A stretch of DNA of 64,000 nt from a virus, in IMG/VR virus record IMGVR_UViG_3300035703_000047, positions 1-64,000 of that record. The stretch is one strand, 5' to 3'. The position numbers and the translations under genes were made by a program. The notes beneath the pieces are model-generated. The model made no database searches and was not told where the DNA came from. It worked only from the letters and a program-made list of their open reading frames with translations. Shown piece by piece: positions 39,220 to 48,388 of this stretch (position 1 is its first letter; each line of letters starts with the position of its first letter).

Positions 39220-39237
39220 AGGGTCCTTTCGGACCCT
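39220..39237 (-). terminator. Rho-independent terminator after gp23
   Basis: AGGGTCC-GAAA-GGACCCT followed by TTTTTATTG on the minus strand, a classic strong terminator with a GNRA loop. Confidence 0.9.
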
Positions 39238-39261
39238 GAATCTGAAGAGTTGTGAAATGAA

Positions 39262-40671
39262 TCACATAAGGTTGGCAACCTTGACTCTTCTATAGTAACG
39301 GTTTGCATTGAGGCGGAGTCTTCCGAGTCCCTGATCGGTTCCTTCTGCAAATGGGTTGGCAACAATACCATAACGGGTCTTGAAGCCAATTTTTGGTTGG
39401 AAGGTATCCTGACCGACGGCACGAACCATCTGGAGAGGAACATATGGGCAGTAGAAGATACCAGCGTCATATGCGCTAGAACCCTTGTAACCTACAACGT
39501 AGTACTGGTCAGCACCAGTTCCACCGCCATTGTAACCAGCAGCATATGGGTCAATGTAGACTCTATACTTGCCTTGGAGAACACCAGCGAAGGTGTTACC
39601 AGTGTCATCAACGTTAAGATTAGCGTTGAGTGCAGGAGTGTAGTCAAGTACACCAGCCATAGTTAGAGCAGAAGCAACGTCTGCAGAACAGATGATGGTG
39701 TTGCCCTTTCCTCTACGAGTTCTTTGTGCGATTGCGTTAGCATCACGCTCGATTTGGAAGAGTAGACCCTTGAACTTCTCAACGGACCAACGACCGTTTG
39801 AATCAACGTCAAGGTCAAATACACCCTGAGTTGCGGTATTTGCAGTAGCACCTTGCTCGGCAACCTTGTAGATAGTTCTGATGACTTCTCTGTTGATCTC
39901 AGCGAGGATCTCAGTAGAAAGAAGGTTAGCAAGTTCTGCTTCTGCATTTAGACCGTGGATCGCCTTGAGGTCTTGAGCAAGCTCTAGGGAATACTCAGCC
40001 TTGAGGGCGCGTGACTTAGCAGTTACGGTGACTTTCTCGATTGAGAATGCCATCTCGTTGAAGAAGTTACCAGCAGAATCTCCGAGAGCCTCGGAATCGC
40101 CAGTGGTCATACCCTGACCAACGTTATATGGTGATGGGTTGGTGGTAGCGGTTCCAACTGGGTTGAGAAGACCTGGATTGCTTCCATCCTGATTAGTTGT
40201 ACCGAAACCAACTAGACCATCGGAGAAACCGTTGGAAAGGTTACGGCTGTTGTTCTGACCAGAGAAAGTGGTATCTACTTCATTGAAGAAGGTCTCATCT
40301 CCACTCTGACCGTTGTAACGGGAACGCATTGCGAAGATGAGTCCAGTAGGGCCAGACATTGGTTGAACGCCACAGATGTCATAAGCAATGAGGTTAGGCA
40401 TTGCACGACGAATGAGGCTGATTAGAACTGGGTCGAAACCAGCAACTGGACCACCAGCAGCAGCGGAACCAGAGAATCCACCAGTACCAGCAGAGTTGGT
40501 TGGGGAAGCTTCGCCAAGGAACTCAGCAGACTCGCGGAGTTCTCTCTCTTGGTTCTCTAGAAGTTGTGCAGTAACTGCACGTCTGTGGGAATCTTTGATA
40601 TTGCCTAGACCATCAAAGTCTAGAACTGGAGCCCACTTCTCCATTAAATGTTGTGAATTAATTCCGTCCAT
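39262..40671 (-). CDS. 23: Major capsid protein, T4 gp23-like
   Basis: 469 residues. LMEKWAPVLDFDGLGNIKD at the start, RRAMPNLIAYDICGVQPMSG and IDPYAAGYNGG later are T4 gp23 signatures. A prohead-protease site is visible at FLGE|ASPTN (after residue 54), matching (I/L)xE cleavage; GTGGFSGSAAAGGPVAGFDP follows. Forms the hexameric shell. No gp24 is seen, so vertices probably use gp23. Ends at a strong terminator. Confidence 0.97.
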   Translation of the reverse strand: MDGINSQHLMEKWAPVLDFDGLGNIKDSHRRAVTAQLLENQERELRESAEFLGEASPTNSAGTGGFSGSAAAGGPVAGFDPVLISLIRRAMPNLIAYDICGVQPMSGPTGLIFAMRSRYNGQSGDETFFNEVDTTFSGQNNSRNLSNGFSDGLVGFGTTNQDGSNPGLLNPVGTATTNPSPYNVGQGMTTGDSEALGDSAGNFFNEMAFSIEKVTVTAKSRALKAEYSLELAQDLKAIHGLNAEAELANLLSTEILAEINREVIRTIYKVAEQGATANTATQGVFDLDVDSNGRWSVEKFKGLLFQIERDANAIAQRTRRGKGNTIICSADVASALTMAGVLDYTPALNANLNVDDTGNTFAGVLQGKYRVYIDPYAAGYNGGGTGADQYYVVGYKGSSAYDAGIFYCPYVPLQMVRAVGQDTFQPKIGFKTRYGIVANPFAEGTDQGLGRLRLNANRYYRRVKVANLM

Positions 40672-40730
40672 TTTAGTTTGATACCTCGTTTTAAGTGTTG
40701 TTAAACTGCGGTTTGAGTATTATCTAGAAA

Positions 40731-41939
40731 TCACTTTTTAGCAACGTTGGAAAGTGCTCTTAAATAAGCATCCATAGAAGGTGAATGAATCACTTCTTGG
40801 AAATTAGCTTCTTCCTTTAGGTTTTCCGTTTCGTCAGCTGGAGCACTAGCGTGTTCTGGGAAGTAAGACTTCCTTAGAGTTACTAGTTTCTCACGATAGT
40901 TCGCTTCACTCTCAAACTCAACACTTTCTGCAAGGCTTGCAAACTTATCCTTTTGGGATAGTGCGAGACCTTCTGCAACTTCGCCAAAAATTCTGTCAGC
41001 AGAACTTTCGGAGAGCTTTTGATTAAGAGCAATATTGCGCTCAATCTGCTCGTTGAGTTTTGTCTCCATATCATCAAGTTTTTGTACCATGCTCTCTAGT
41101 ACATCATATTTCTCTTCAGGCATTGATACATAATGTTCTTCAAAAAGACCCTTCATTCCAACAATGAAGGATTCCGTGATCTCAGTCTTAAGACCACTTT
41201 CAATGGCAAGAGCATTCTCTTCTAACCACTCGGAAGCAACATACTCTAGGTATGAGTCAACACGTTCGGTTAGTTCTAGTTTGATTTCTTCAACCTCTTC
41301 TGCAAGAGCTTCAGCATAATTTTCTTCCAAAATAGATTGAATTTCCTTTGTTTTCGAGTGTAAAGCAGCTTCGAATACAAGCTTCGCTTTCTCTTTGAAT
41401 TCCTCGGAGAGATCATCTTCACCAGAGAGAAGAGCATTAACGTCTTCATCAATAATAGAATCTACGTCTTCTTCAACGACTTCTTCCTCTTCAGACTCTT
41501 CTACTTCAATTTCCTCGCCTTCAGACTCCTCACCTTCTTCTGCAACGATTTCTTCATACTCTTCTTCTTCAACTTCCTCTTTCATACCACCACCTTGACC
41601 TGGGGTAGAAACAGAAGTTGCTGAAGTCTCAGCACCTTGAGCTGCAGCAGCTTTAGCATTTACAACATCCTTAACTTGCTTAAGAGTTGCACCAGGAGTC
41701 TTTAGCGTATTGCTATTATCATCTGGTCTGCTATTTTCTGGTGTAGGGCCTCCAAGATCTTCCCAACCACCAGTTTGACCTGGAGTTGCAACAGGGGTTG
41801 CACTTTTTTCTGGGGAAGCCGGTGCAGATGCGTTAGCATTTACAGCGGTTTTGGATTGTGAAGTGCCGCTTCCTGCGCCACCGCCCTGGCCGGGGGTAGC
41901 AACAGATTCCATTTCTTGTAAATTGTTACCACGGGACAT
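40731..41939 (-). CDS. 22: Prohead scaffold protein, T4 gp22-like
   Basis: 402 residues (T4 269). Very acidic and helical core (EEEEYEEIVAEEGEESEGEE near residue 125). Three copies of a TPGQ(G/T)GG repeat in the N-terminal third are unusual. Ends with MDAYLRALSNVAKK. It builds the prohead core and is later digested by gp21. Its gene lies between gp21 and gp23, with a late promoter 36 bases upstream. Confidence 0.92.
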   Translation of the reverse strand: MSRGNNLQEMESVATPGQGGGAGSGTSQSKTAVNANASAPASPEKSATPVATPGQTGGWEDLGGPTPENSRPDDNSNTLKTPGATLKQVKDVVNAKAAAAQGAETSATSVSTPGQGGGMKEEVEEEEYEEIVAEEGEESEGEEIEVEESEEEEVVEEDVDSIIDEDVNALLSGEDDLSEEFKEKAKLVFEAALHSKTKEIQSILEENYAEALAEEVEEIKLELTERVDSYLEYVASEWLEENALAIESGLKTEITESFIVGMKGLFEEHYVSMPEEKYDVLESMVQKLDDMETKLNEQIERNIALNQKLSESSADRIFGEVAEGLALSQKDKFASLAESVEFESEANYREKLVTLRKSYFPEHASAPADETENLKEEANFQEVIHSPSMDAYLRALSNVAKK

Positions 41940-41974
41940 TTTTACTCTCCGATTACCTTAGTATAATCTGTATT

Positions 41975-41982
41975 TATTTATA
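41975..41982 (-). promoter_or_regulatory. Late promoter TATAAATA
   Basis: Perfect match, 36 bases upstream of the gp22 gene. Confidence 0.75.
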
Positions 41983-41984
41983 AA

Positions 41985-42635
41985 TTATAGATTTGACAGA
42001 AACTCTTGGAACAGATTTAACTTCTGTTCATCAAGTCTTCTCTGGTCTATAAGTGTATTTATTCTTTTTTGGGTTCTTTCTGCAAGTTGTTCACGAAGGA
42101 TTCCTCCATCCCAAACCCACTCTTTGCCTTCCATAATTCCAGAAACAAAAGCATCTGGAGCGGAAGGATCAGCAACGATATCAGCTGCAGTAGCAAGCAT
42201 GAAATCTTCACCGACAATTTTGTGTCCTTCACTAGTTGTTTGTAGAGAACCTACACCACGAGAAGAAACACCAAGCATTACGCCCTCATCCAAAAGGGAG
42301 GATGCAATCTTACCCATAGGAGTATTAAGAATTTGTGCTTTACCTTTGAAGTTATTACCTTCCTGAACTAGTGAAGTAATCTTATGCGAAACGCGATCAA
42401 GATTTACTGTTGGGCCATCTGGATGGCCAAGTTCTCCAAGAGCACGACCTTTTTGAACAAACTGCTCATTGTAACGATCTACTTCACGGGAAAGAACATT
42501 AATTGGATACATTCTTCCATTGCGATTTTTAATTTCTCCTTGGAGAAATACGCCTTCAATATAGAGTTTTTTATTAACACCTTTTCCTTCGGTGATAATC
42601 TTTACATTCGTTACTTCTTCGGTAATTAGTTTCAT
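41985..42635 (-). CDS. 21: Prohead protease, T4 gp21-like
   Basis: 216 residues (T4 212). ELGHPDGPTVNLDRVSHKIT carries the catalytic His and GVMLGVSSRGVGSL the catalytic Ser. It matures gp23 and core proteins by cutting after (I/L)xE. Adjacent to gp22 and gp20 as in T4. Confidence 0.94.
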   Translation of the reverse strand: MKLITEEVTNVKIITEGKGVNKKLYIEGVFLQGEIKNRNGRMYPINVLSREVDRYNEQFVQKGRALGELGHPDGPTVNLDRVSHKITSLVQEGNNFKGKAQILNTPMGKIASSLLDEGVMLGVSSRGVGSLQTTSEGHKIVGEDFMLATAADIVADPSAPDAFVSGIMEGKEWVWDGGILREQLAERTQKRINTLIDQRRLDEQKLNLFQEFLSNL

Positions 42636-42640
42636 AGTTC

Positions 42641-42910
42641 TTAGTTGGTGAGTCCTACTTTAGCTGCTTTAACTGATGCAGAAGATGCAAAGATTACATC
42701 AGTTGAATATTTTTCAAGAAATTCAACTGATCCAGTAGCCATTGTAAATGTACTAGTAGTTGCGGATCCAACAGAAGGTGAAATACTTACTGTAGCCGCA
42801 GCACCAGATCCATTATACAATCTTACACAGGTAGCTTCACTAATGCTGGAAGCTGTACCTGATGTAGTTGGCATCGCAACTTCTGTTGCAATTATTTTTG
42901 TTCTTTGCAT
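42641..42910 (-). CDS. Small virion protein, 89 aa
   Basis: 89 residues, beta-rich with Ser/Thr/Ala: MQRTKIIATEVAMPTTSGTA, CVRLYNGSGAAATVSISPS and VIFASSASVKAAKVGLTN. In the place of gp68 in T4 but without clear similarity. Late element upstream; a small head or tail component is inferred. Confidence 0.75.
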   Translation of the reverse strand: MQRTKIIATEVAMPTTSGTASSISEATCVRLYNGSGAAATVSISPSVGSATTSTFTMATGSVEFLEKYSTDVIFASSASVKAAKVGLTN

Positions 42911-42935
42911 TGTTATAATAAAGTTCTATAATAAC

Positions 42936-42943
42936 TATTTATT
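42936..42943 (-). promoter_or_regulatory. Late promoter AATAAATA
   Basis: 26 bases upstream of the 89-residue virion gene; overlaps the end of the gp67-like gene. Confidence 0.65.
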
Positions 42944-43157
42944 ATTCTGCGTCTTCTTCGTAGTCTTCAGACTCTTCTGGCGCATCTTCATGTTCGATTT
43001 CACCAGATTCTTCCTCGTCACCAAACATTGAAGCAGCTACAACAGGTCTAATAATTTCAATATTTTCTGCAGATTTTTGCATTAAAATTTCTTTAATTCG
43101 GTCACTAATGTCTGCGGGAGATTCATTAGAAACCATCATATTAATAAGGTCATCCAT
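42942..43157 (-). CDS. 67: Prohead core protein, gp67-like
   Basis: 71 residues. N-terminal helix MDDLINMMVSNESPADISDR resembles T4 gp67 and the C-terminus is acidic (GDEEESGEIEHEDAPEESED). Located directly after gp20 and before gp21 as in T4 (20-67-68-21). It helps form the core; similarity is modest. Confidence 0.75.
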   Translation of the reverse strand: MDDLINMMVSNESPADISDRIKEILMQKSAENIEIIRPVVAASMFGDEEESGEIEHEDAPEESEDYEEDAE

Positions 43158-43184
43158 TTTAAAAATTCAGTGTTTACTTAAGGG

Positions 43185-43192
43185 TATTTATT
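43185..43192 (-). promoter_or_regulatory. Late promoter AATAAATA
   Basis: 28 bases upstream of the gp67-like gene, at the end of gp20. Confidence 0.65.
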
Positions 43193-44906
43193 AAATTCTG
43201 CCACCTTTTGGCATTGTAACTTTTGGAGATTCTGGAGATGGAGGCATTTCTGCAACCGAAGCATTAGTTTCAGGATTCATCGGAACTTCTCCCATCGCAG
43301 GTTGTTCAGTTGATGGTTGTTCTTGTCCAAAAGGCAACCCTGTTGTAGGATCAACATCTGGAGGAATTATACCAGCCTCTTTTTCTACGATAATTTGTTG
43401 ATCGATCTCTACAATTTCCGAATCCGTTTGTTTTAGAACATTTCTTCTGATGTAGTCCACAGAGAAATACTTACCAACATAAGGTTCTGCAACTGCAAGA
43501 ACATTCAATCTATTTTGAATTAGTTCTGCTTCTTTGAGTTCTGCAAAATGATTGTCATAAACATAATCAAACTGAATATGGTCCGAAAGAACCTTCCAAT
43601 CTTCTGGAGTAACGATATTTTTTAAGATAAGTTGAGTCCTCAACATATCCATGAATAAATGAGAAAATCTTTTTCTCATTCTTCCCACGAATTTGGTAAA
43701 CTTAATTTCATCTCTAAGAATTTCGGAAGAACGACCTAGATTGAAACCACCTTCTCCGCCTAAACGAGATTCTGGAACACCAAGAGCTCGGAAAAGTTTC
43801 TTTTGGAAATAATTAACATCTGTAAGTTCACCAAGATTTTGTCCACCAGGAAGAGTTGTGATTTCTGTACCACGACCCCCTTCCCTTCTTGGAAGCCAAA
43901 AATCTTCTAACATTGACATCATTCTCTTATCGTCACGAATCTCACCAGTATTCGCATCATAAACTAACTTATTACGATAACGAGTCATGACATCGCGGAG
44001 ATATTGTTCCGCTTTAATTTTTGGAAGATTGCCTACATCAATGTAGAAAATTCTACGCTCTGGAGCACGGGATAATCTATAGATAACAAGAGAATCCTCA
44101 ATCATACGAAGTTGATTGAGTGCTTTGATTGCTTTATGTAAATAAGAAAGAATTACCTGTTTATTTCTATCTACTAAACCGGAATGTACAAAAGTTATTG
44201 CATCTTTAGAAATTCTTGCTGACCCACCAATAGCGGTTTTAAAGTTACTAGTTGATTGTCCAGCCCCTGTTCCTCTAATATTTGGGTCATATTCATAAAA
44301 CTCCTCTACTTCAGGAGTTGACATATTTCCATTCGGAGATTTTCCAGATGTAACAGAGAATGATGGATTTAAAACATGTTTTCCATCTTTTTTGATCTTT
44401 CTAACAAGTTTGATTTTCATCGGATCAATATATCTGACCTCTTTGATTCCTTCTTGTGGTTTTTCTAAATCAATAACTTTATGGTAGTAAATTCTTCCAT
44501 CTACATACCAATTTCTCATGATCTCATGACATCTTTTATCAAAATCTAAAATTTCTTTGATATATTTAAATTCTTGTCTAATAATATCTTTTAATTTGTC
44601 CGAGGCAGGAACGTTTTGCAAATCAATCTGAACTGGAGAATCATTTTGATCAGAAACAATTGCTTCATTAATAATATCTTCAATGGCTCCATCAACTTCT
44701 GGATGAATTGCCATTTCACGATATCTTTTAATTAAATCATACTCTGATTTATAAACTCCTTCAATATCAACATATTGTCCGTAAAAACCACTAGACACAT
44801 AAAAGTCCGAAGAATCTTCTTGATTCTCCGGAATAGGAGAGACGATAGATTTTTTTGATCTATCGTCTTCCGAGTCTTGGATTTTAAAACCAAATAATTT
44901 AGGCAT
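43191..44906 (-). CDS. 20: Portal protein, T4 gp20-like
   Basis: 571 residues (T4 524). VDGAIEDIINEAIVSD, MRNWYVDGRIYYHKVID, LSYLHKAIKALNQLRMIEDS and ALGVPESRLGGEGGFNLGR are classic portal blocks used as cyanophage markers. It forms the dodecameric portal at the packaging vertex. The extra C-terminal Pro/Gln/Glu-rich tail (from residue 530) exceeds T4. Confidence 0.97.
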   Translation of the reverse strand: MPKLFGFKIQDSEDDRSKKSIVSPIPENQEDSSDFYVSSGFYGQYVDIEGVYKSEYDLIKRYREMAIHPEVDGAIEDIINEAIVSDQNDSPVQIDLQNVPASDKLKDIIRQEFKYIKEILDFDKRCHEIMRNWYVDGRIYYHKVIDLEKPQEGIKEVRYIDPMKIKLVRKIKKDGKHVLNPSFSVTSGKSPNGNMSTPEVEEFYEYDPNIRGTGAGQSTSNFKTAIGGSARISKDAITFVHSGLVDRNKQVILSYLHKAIKALNQLRMIEDSLVIYRLSRAPERRIFYIDVGNLPKIKAEQYLRDVMTRYRNKLVYDANTGEIRDDKRMMSMLEDFWLPRREGGRGTEITTLPGGQNLGELTDVNYFQKKLFRALGVPESRLGGEGGFNLGRSSEILRDEIKFTKFVGRMRKRFSHLFMDMLRTQLILKNIVTPEDWKVLSDHIQFDYVYDNHFAELKEAELIQNRLNVLAVAEPYVGKYFSVDYIRRNVLKQTDSEIVEIDQQIIVEKEAGIIPPDVDPTTGLPFGQEQPSTEQPAMGEVPMNPETNASVAEMPPSPESPKVTMPKGGRI

Positions 44907-44932
44907 TACTCAAATATAAACTCTATTTCTAT

Positions 44933-44940
44933 TATTTATA
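44933..44940 (-). promoter_or_regulatory. Late promoter TATAAATA
   Basis: Perfect match, 27 bases upstream of the portal gene; overlaps the end of gp19. Confidence 0.75.
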
Positions 44941-45628
44941 GGGGGTTTAAAATCTGAGGATCAGTACCTAATTGAGTAGAACCATTTGAGTCAAGAGCAT
45001 CCCACCACTGCACTTGAAGATCTACGGTAAATTCTTCAATAGTATCTGAAGAATCATATGATAAATCGATAGAACTAACGGCAGTTGGAAATATCCCATA
45101 AAACTTATATGCTTTTAAAACTGGAATGGAATCTCCAGCTTTAGTAGTAACAGGAGAAATAATATTAGATTGTGCAGATGCAACCGATGTTCTACCAAAC
45201 TGTTTTACAACAGCGTCTCTTTGATATTGAGCTGGATTGATCAATCCAGTATTATCGTCATGTTTATTGATGGCGTTCATCCATTTTTCAAAAGCGGTTC
45301 TAATTGTAAAATCAATATCATTGATAATTGTAATTGTCCAAACATCAAAAGTTCTATCTCCTGCAATTTTTAGAGTTCTTCCTCTAAAAGGAACTTCAAT
45401 AACACCAACATTTGATGCAGGTAAATTTGCAGCTTTAATCATAAATCTAGAAAGTTCACTTACAGATCTGGCTTGATTATTGGATGAATTTGCAGTTGAA
45501 TCGGTTGCAAATGATGGAAAATTTAATTCAACTTCAAAAAGATTTGGGCGAGCTGCTCCACCTATCAATCTTGATTTAAAATCTTCTAAAGTTCTAGATC
45601 CAAAATTTGGAGTATTTGAAAATGACAT
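44936..45628 (-). CDS. 19: Tail tube protein, T4 gp19-like
   Basis: 230 residues (T4 163). RPNLFEVELNFPSF, FMIKAANLPASNVGVIEVPF and WTITIINDIDFTIRTAFEKW match tail tube. Residues 120-230 are longer than T4 and carry a late beta section. Placed between sheath and portal as in T4. Confidence 0.95.
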   Translation of the reverse strand: MSFSNTPNFGSRTLEDFKSRLIGGAARPNLFEVELNFPSFATDSTANSSNNQARSVSELSRFMIKAANLPASNVGVIEVPFRGRTLKIAGDRTFDVWTITIINDIDFTIRTAFEKWMNAINKHDDNTGLINPAQYQRDAVVKQFGRTSVASAQSNIISPVTTKAGDSIPVLKAYKFYGIFPTAVSSIDLSYDSSDTIEEFTVDLQVQWWDALDSNGSTQLGTDPQILNPL

Positions 45629-45665
45629 TTTTTTACCTCTGTAGGGATTGGTGTTTTAAAAAGAA

Positions 45666-48074
45666 TTAAACGGTTCCAACAACCTCTTCAAAACTAATAC
45701 CAGTTCTGTTAGCAACAAAAGTTAGACCAATGAAATTGATTGATCTTGCAGGTTTTATAAAAATATCAGCCCTAAATTGATTTGAGTCAATTACATCTGG
45801 TGTATTATTTGATTCGTCACAAACAACTAGGAAATCTGTAATTCCTCTCTTTGACTTAACATCACGAAGATATGGTTCAACGATATTATTGAAGTTGGAT
45901 CTTGTAATAACATCATTGAATTCGAAGAGTTGAGCCTTTGCCGCTCTTTGAATTGTATCCTCAATAGTTAAGAATAAACGACGAACATTGATTCTATCAA
46001 ATGCGCTTGCATAAGATAATGCAGTTTTATCACCGAAAAGAAGTATTCCAGATCCTGGTGAGAATATCACAGGATTGATTCTCTTAGGATAAAGTAAATC
46101 TCTTTGAGCTTGAGATGGATTATATGCAAGTTTAACAGCATTATTAATTGTACCTCTCGAAGATCCAGCAGGAGAGAACCACGGATAGTTATTGATAGAT
46201 GTTCTTGCCATCAATCCAGCAATATCTGCATTTAGTGGAATATATCTAAACTGATTATTAAATCTATCATACATGTACTTATATCCAGAATCAAATACTG
46301 CATATGATGAAGAATTTATAGAATCAAAGAACTTAATGACATTATCTGTCTGAACATCACTATTTGCAATATTGACAATTCCAGATTTTGCTGGTGAAAT
46401 ACACGCAATACAATCTTTTCTATTCTCTACAATATCAATCAATCTATTTGCTTTTGCTTGTGATTCGATTAAACTAATACCACCATCAGGACCTGCGATT
46501 AAGAAATTAATTTCATATTCTGTAGGATTTCTAAAAATTTCATAAGAACTAATAATATCACCTAATGTGGCTGCCATTCCTCCATTCGCAGAAGAATAAT
46601 CATAACCATTAGATAGTCTATAAGACTTATTTCCAAAACATCCAAAATTAACTCCAGAAGATTCTTGTGAAGGAGCTATAGTTCCACCACTAGCCTGAAC
46701 ATAACCATTGATATTAGTGAACTTGACTCCAGTAACTGCATCACTACTGCCAGCAAAAATATAAGAAGATGCATTTGACAGATAAGTTTTAACGTAAATA
46801 TTTTCTGATGGAGAAATTCTACCGTCTGTTGCTTTAGATAAGTTTGTAAATTTCTCTAAAATATTACCAGATGTCCCACTTATTGAACCATTTTCATCTA
46901 CAACAACAACATGAACCTCGTCATTTTTTCCACCCCTTTCCGATGCATACTGAGATGTCCCTGGTTTTGGTGCAATCGACTTCCAATAAACAGTTGAATT
47001 TGATAATCCTAAAGTTTGTTGGTCATACCAATCAACTGAAGTGTTTGAAGATTGTGTAAGTAACCCTTCACCAAATCCAGTTGTTCCATCAGTAACATTT
47101 CTACTATAGGTTACAATTAAACTAGTCGATGCATATGATACTGGAGATGCAGAATCTATTACGATTGCACCAGTACTAATAGCAACAATTCTTGCAGATA
47201 AAGCTCCATTTTCACTTCTAATCAAATCACCGACACTAAGAATTGATGTAGTGTCAATTGGAGTTTGGTCTGATGGATATGTAATTGTTGTAGATCCTAT
47301 GCCAATAGTCGCTGTATTTCTAAATCTATACTTTTCTAGTGATGTCGCAGTACCAACACTATTGAAAACTTGATAATAGTTTCCTGCACCATCTGGAATT
47401 TTATTTAATCCAGAAGATGTGTATGATACTTCAGTTGCAACTCCCGTTACTTCATTGTGCAAACTTACAATTTTGACATCAATATTATCCCTGTTTACTT
47501 TAGTAACAATTCCCTTCACATATCCAGAAAATAACTCAACTGTTCCTGAAGGAGTAGCATAAGTAGTTGAAAATCCACAAGTAATAGCAAATCCGGCAGA
47601 AATACCAAAAGTTCCAATCGCTATTCTTTGATCTGCAAGAGCATCGATAACGCAAACTTTTAACCCATTGCCCCATGATCCAGGATTTTTAGCTGCAAAA
47701 ATCCAATCGTTATCAGTGAAGTGATTATTAGAAAAATCTTCTTGACCAGTGATTTTGAGGTCAATAGGCGCGGATACAGGATAATTTGCATTTTTTAAAT
47801 TATCAGAATCCGTTCTAACTACTCTTAAAGTTCCTCCATAGGAAAGATATGAAGAAGCGGATAACCAGTATTCATATTGACTATCTGAATTTGATGGTTT
47901 ACCGAAAGTGTTCAATAAATCCTGTTCAGTTTCTATAAGTACTGGTTCACCTACCGGACCTTTTACAAATGGACCAGCAAAAGCCCCTACTTGATCATTT
48001 ACTGCATCAATTCTACCTACAGTAAGATCAACCTCTCGAACTTTTATTCCAGGTGATACTAAGTTTAGCGACAT
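45666..48074 (-). CDS. 18: Tail sheath protein, T4 gp18-like
   Basis: 802 residues (T4 659). Start MSLNLVSPGIKVREVDLTVG, then GPFVKGPVGEPVLI, LFGDKTALSYASAFDRINVR and the ending FANRTGISFEEVVGTV-type block (FVANRTGISFEEVVG) are the sheath core. Residues about 150-450 form an extra outer domain. Contracts during DNA injection. Late promoter 38 bases upstream. Confidence 0.96.
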   Translation of the reverse strand: MSLNLVSPGIKVREVDLTVGRIDAVNDQVGAFAGPFVKGPVGEPVLIETEQDLLNTFGKPSNSDSQYEYWLSASSYLSYGGTLRVVRTDSDNLKNANYPVSAPIDLKITGQEDFSNNHFTDNDWIFAAKNPGSWGNGLKVCVIDALADQRIAIGTFGISAGFAITCGFSTTYATPSGTVELFSGYVKGIVTKVNRDNIDVKIVSLHNEVTGVATEVSYTSSGLNKIPDGAGNYYQVFNSVGTATSLEKYRFRNTATIGIGSTTITYPSDQTPIDTTSILSVGDLIRSENGALSARIVAISTGAIVIDSASPVSYASTSLIVTYSRNVTDGTTGFGEGLLTQSSNTSVDWYDQQTLGLSNSTVYWKSIAPKPGTSQYASERGGKNDEVHVVVVDENGSISGTSGNILEKFTNLSKATDGRISPSENIYVKTYLSNASSYIFAGSSDAVTGVKFTNINGYVQASGGTIAPSQESSGVNFGCFGNKSYRLSNGYDYSSANGGMAATLGDIISSYEIFRNPTEYEINFLIAGPDGGISLIESQAKANRLIDIVENRKDCIACISPAKSGIVNIANSDVQTDNVIKFFDSINSSSYAVFDSGYKYMYDRFNNQFRYIPLNADIAGLMARTSINNYPWFSPAGSSRGTINNAVKLAYNPSQAQRDLLYPKRINPVIFSPGSGILLFGDKTALSYASAFDRINVRRLFLTIEDTIQRAAKAQLFEFNDVITRSNFNNIVEPYLRDVKSKRGITDFLVVCDESNNTPDVIDSNQFRADIFIKPARSINFIGLTFVANRTGISFEEVVGTV

Positions 48075-48111
48075 GTCTTTCCCCTCTGAAGAAGTTCAAC
48101 TTAACTACAAA

Positions 48112-48119
48112 TATTTATT
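48112..48119 (-). promoter_or_regulatory. Late promoter AATAAATA
   Basis: 38 bases upstream of gp18, in the short intergenic space after the zinc-finger gene. Confidence 0.65.
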
Positions 48120-48157
48120 ATTTGATAACTTTATATTGGGGAAATCGCTAATGAACA

Positions 48158-48388
48158 TTACCAATCTGGATATTGCCAGTACAAATTTGTAGATTTTTGT
48201 TTTCTATTACTAATAATTCTTCTTTTTGTACACTCTTTACATTCGTATGAATATGCTGAAGGTATGTCACCCCTACCTTTGCGTGTCAAATAAAATCCAT
48301 CTATAAGATCTTTAATTTCTGCACAAACTCTACATTTTCGTTCAGTGAGAAATAGATGTTCTAATTCAAACTGATCTTCTATATTCAT
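48158..48388 (-). CDS. Small zinc-ribbon protein next to terminase
   Basis: 76 residues. CRVCAEIKDLIDGFY (CxxC) and CKECTKRRIISNRKQ (CxxC) make a four-Cys ribbon, a layout found in the N-terminal part of endonuclease VII-like and HNH phage nucleases. The nuclease core (DHDH-type) is absent, so it may be a remnant or a DNA-binding protein. Its ATG overlaps the gp17 stop. Confidence 0.75.
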   Translation of the reverse strand: MNIEDQFELEHLFLTERKCRVCAEIKDLIDGFYLTRKGRGDIPSAYSYECKECTKRRIISNRKQKSTNLYWQYPDW

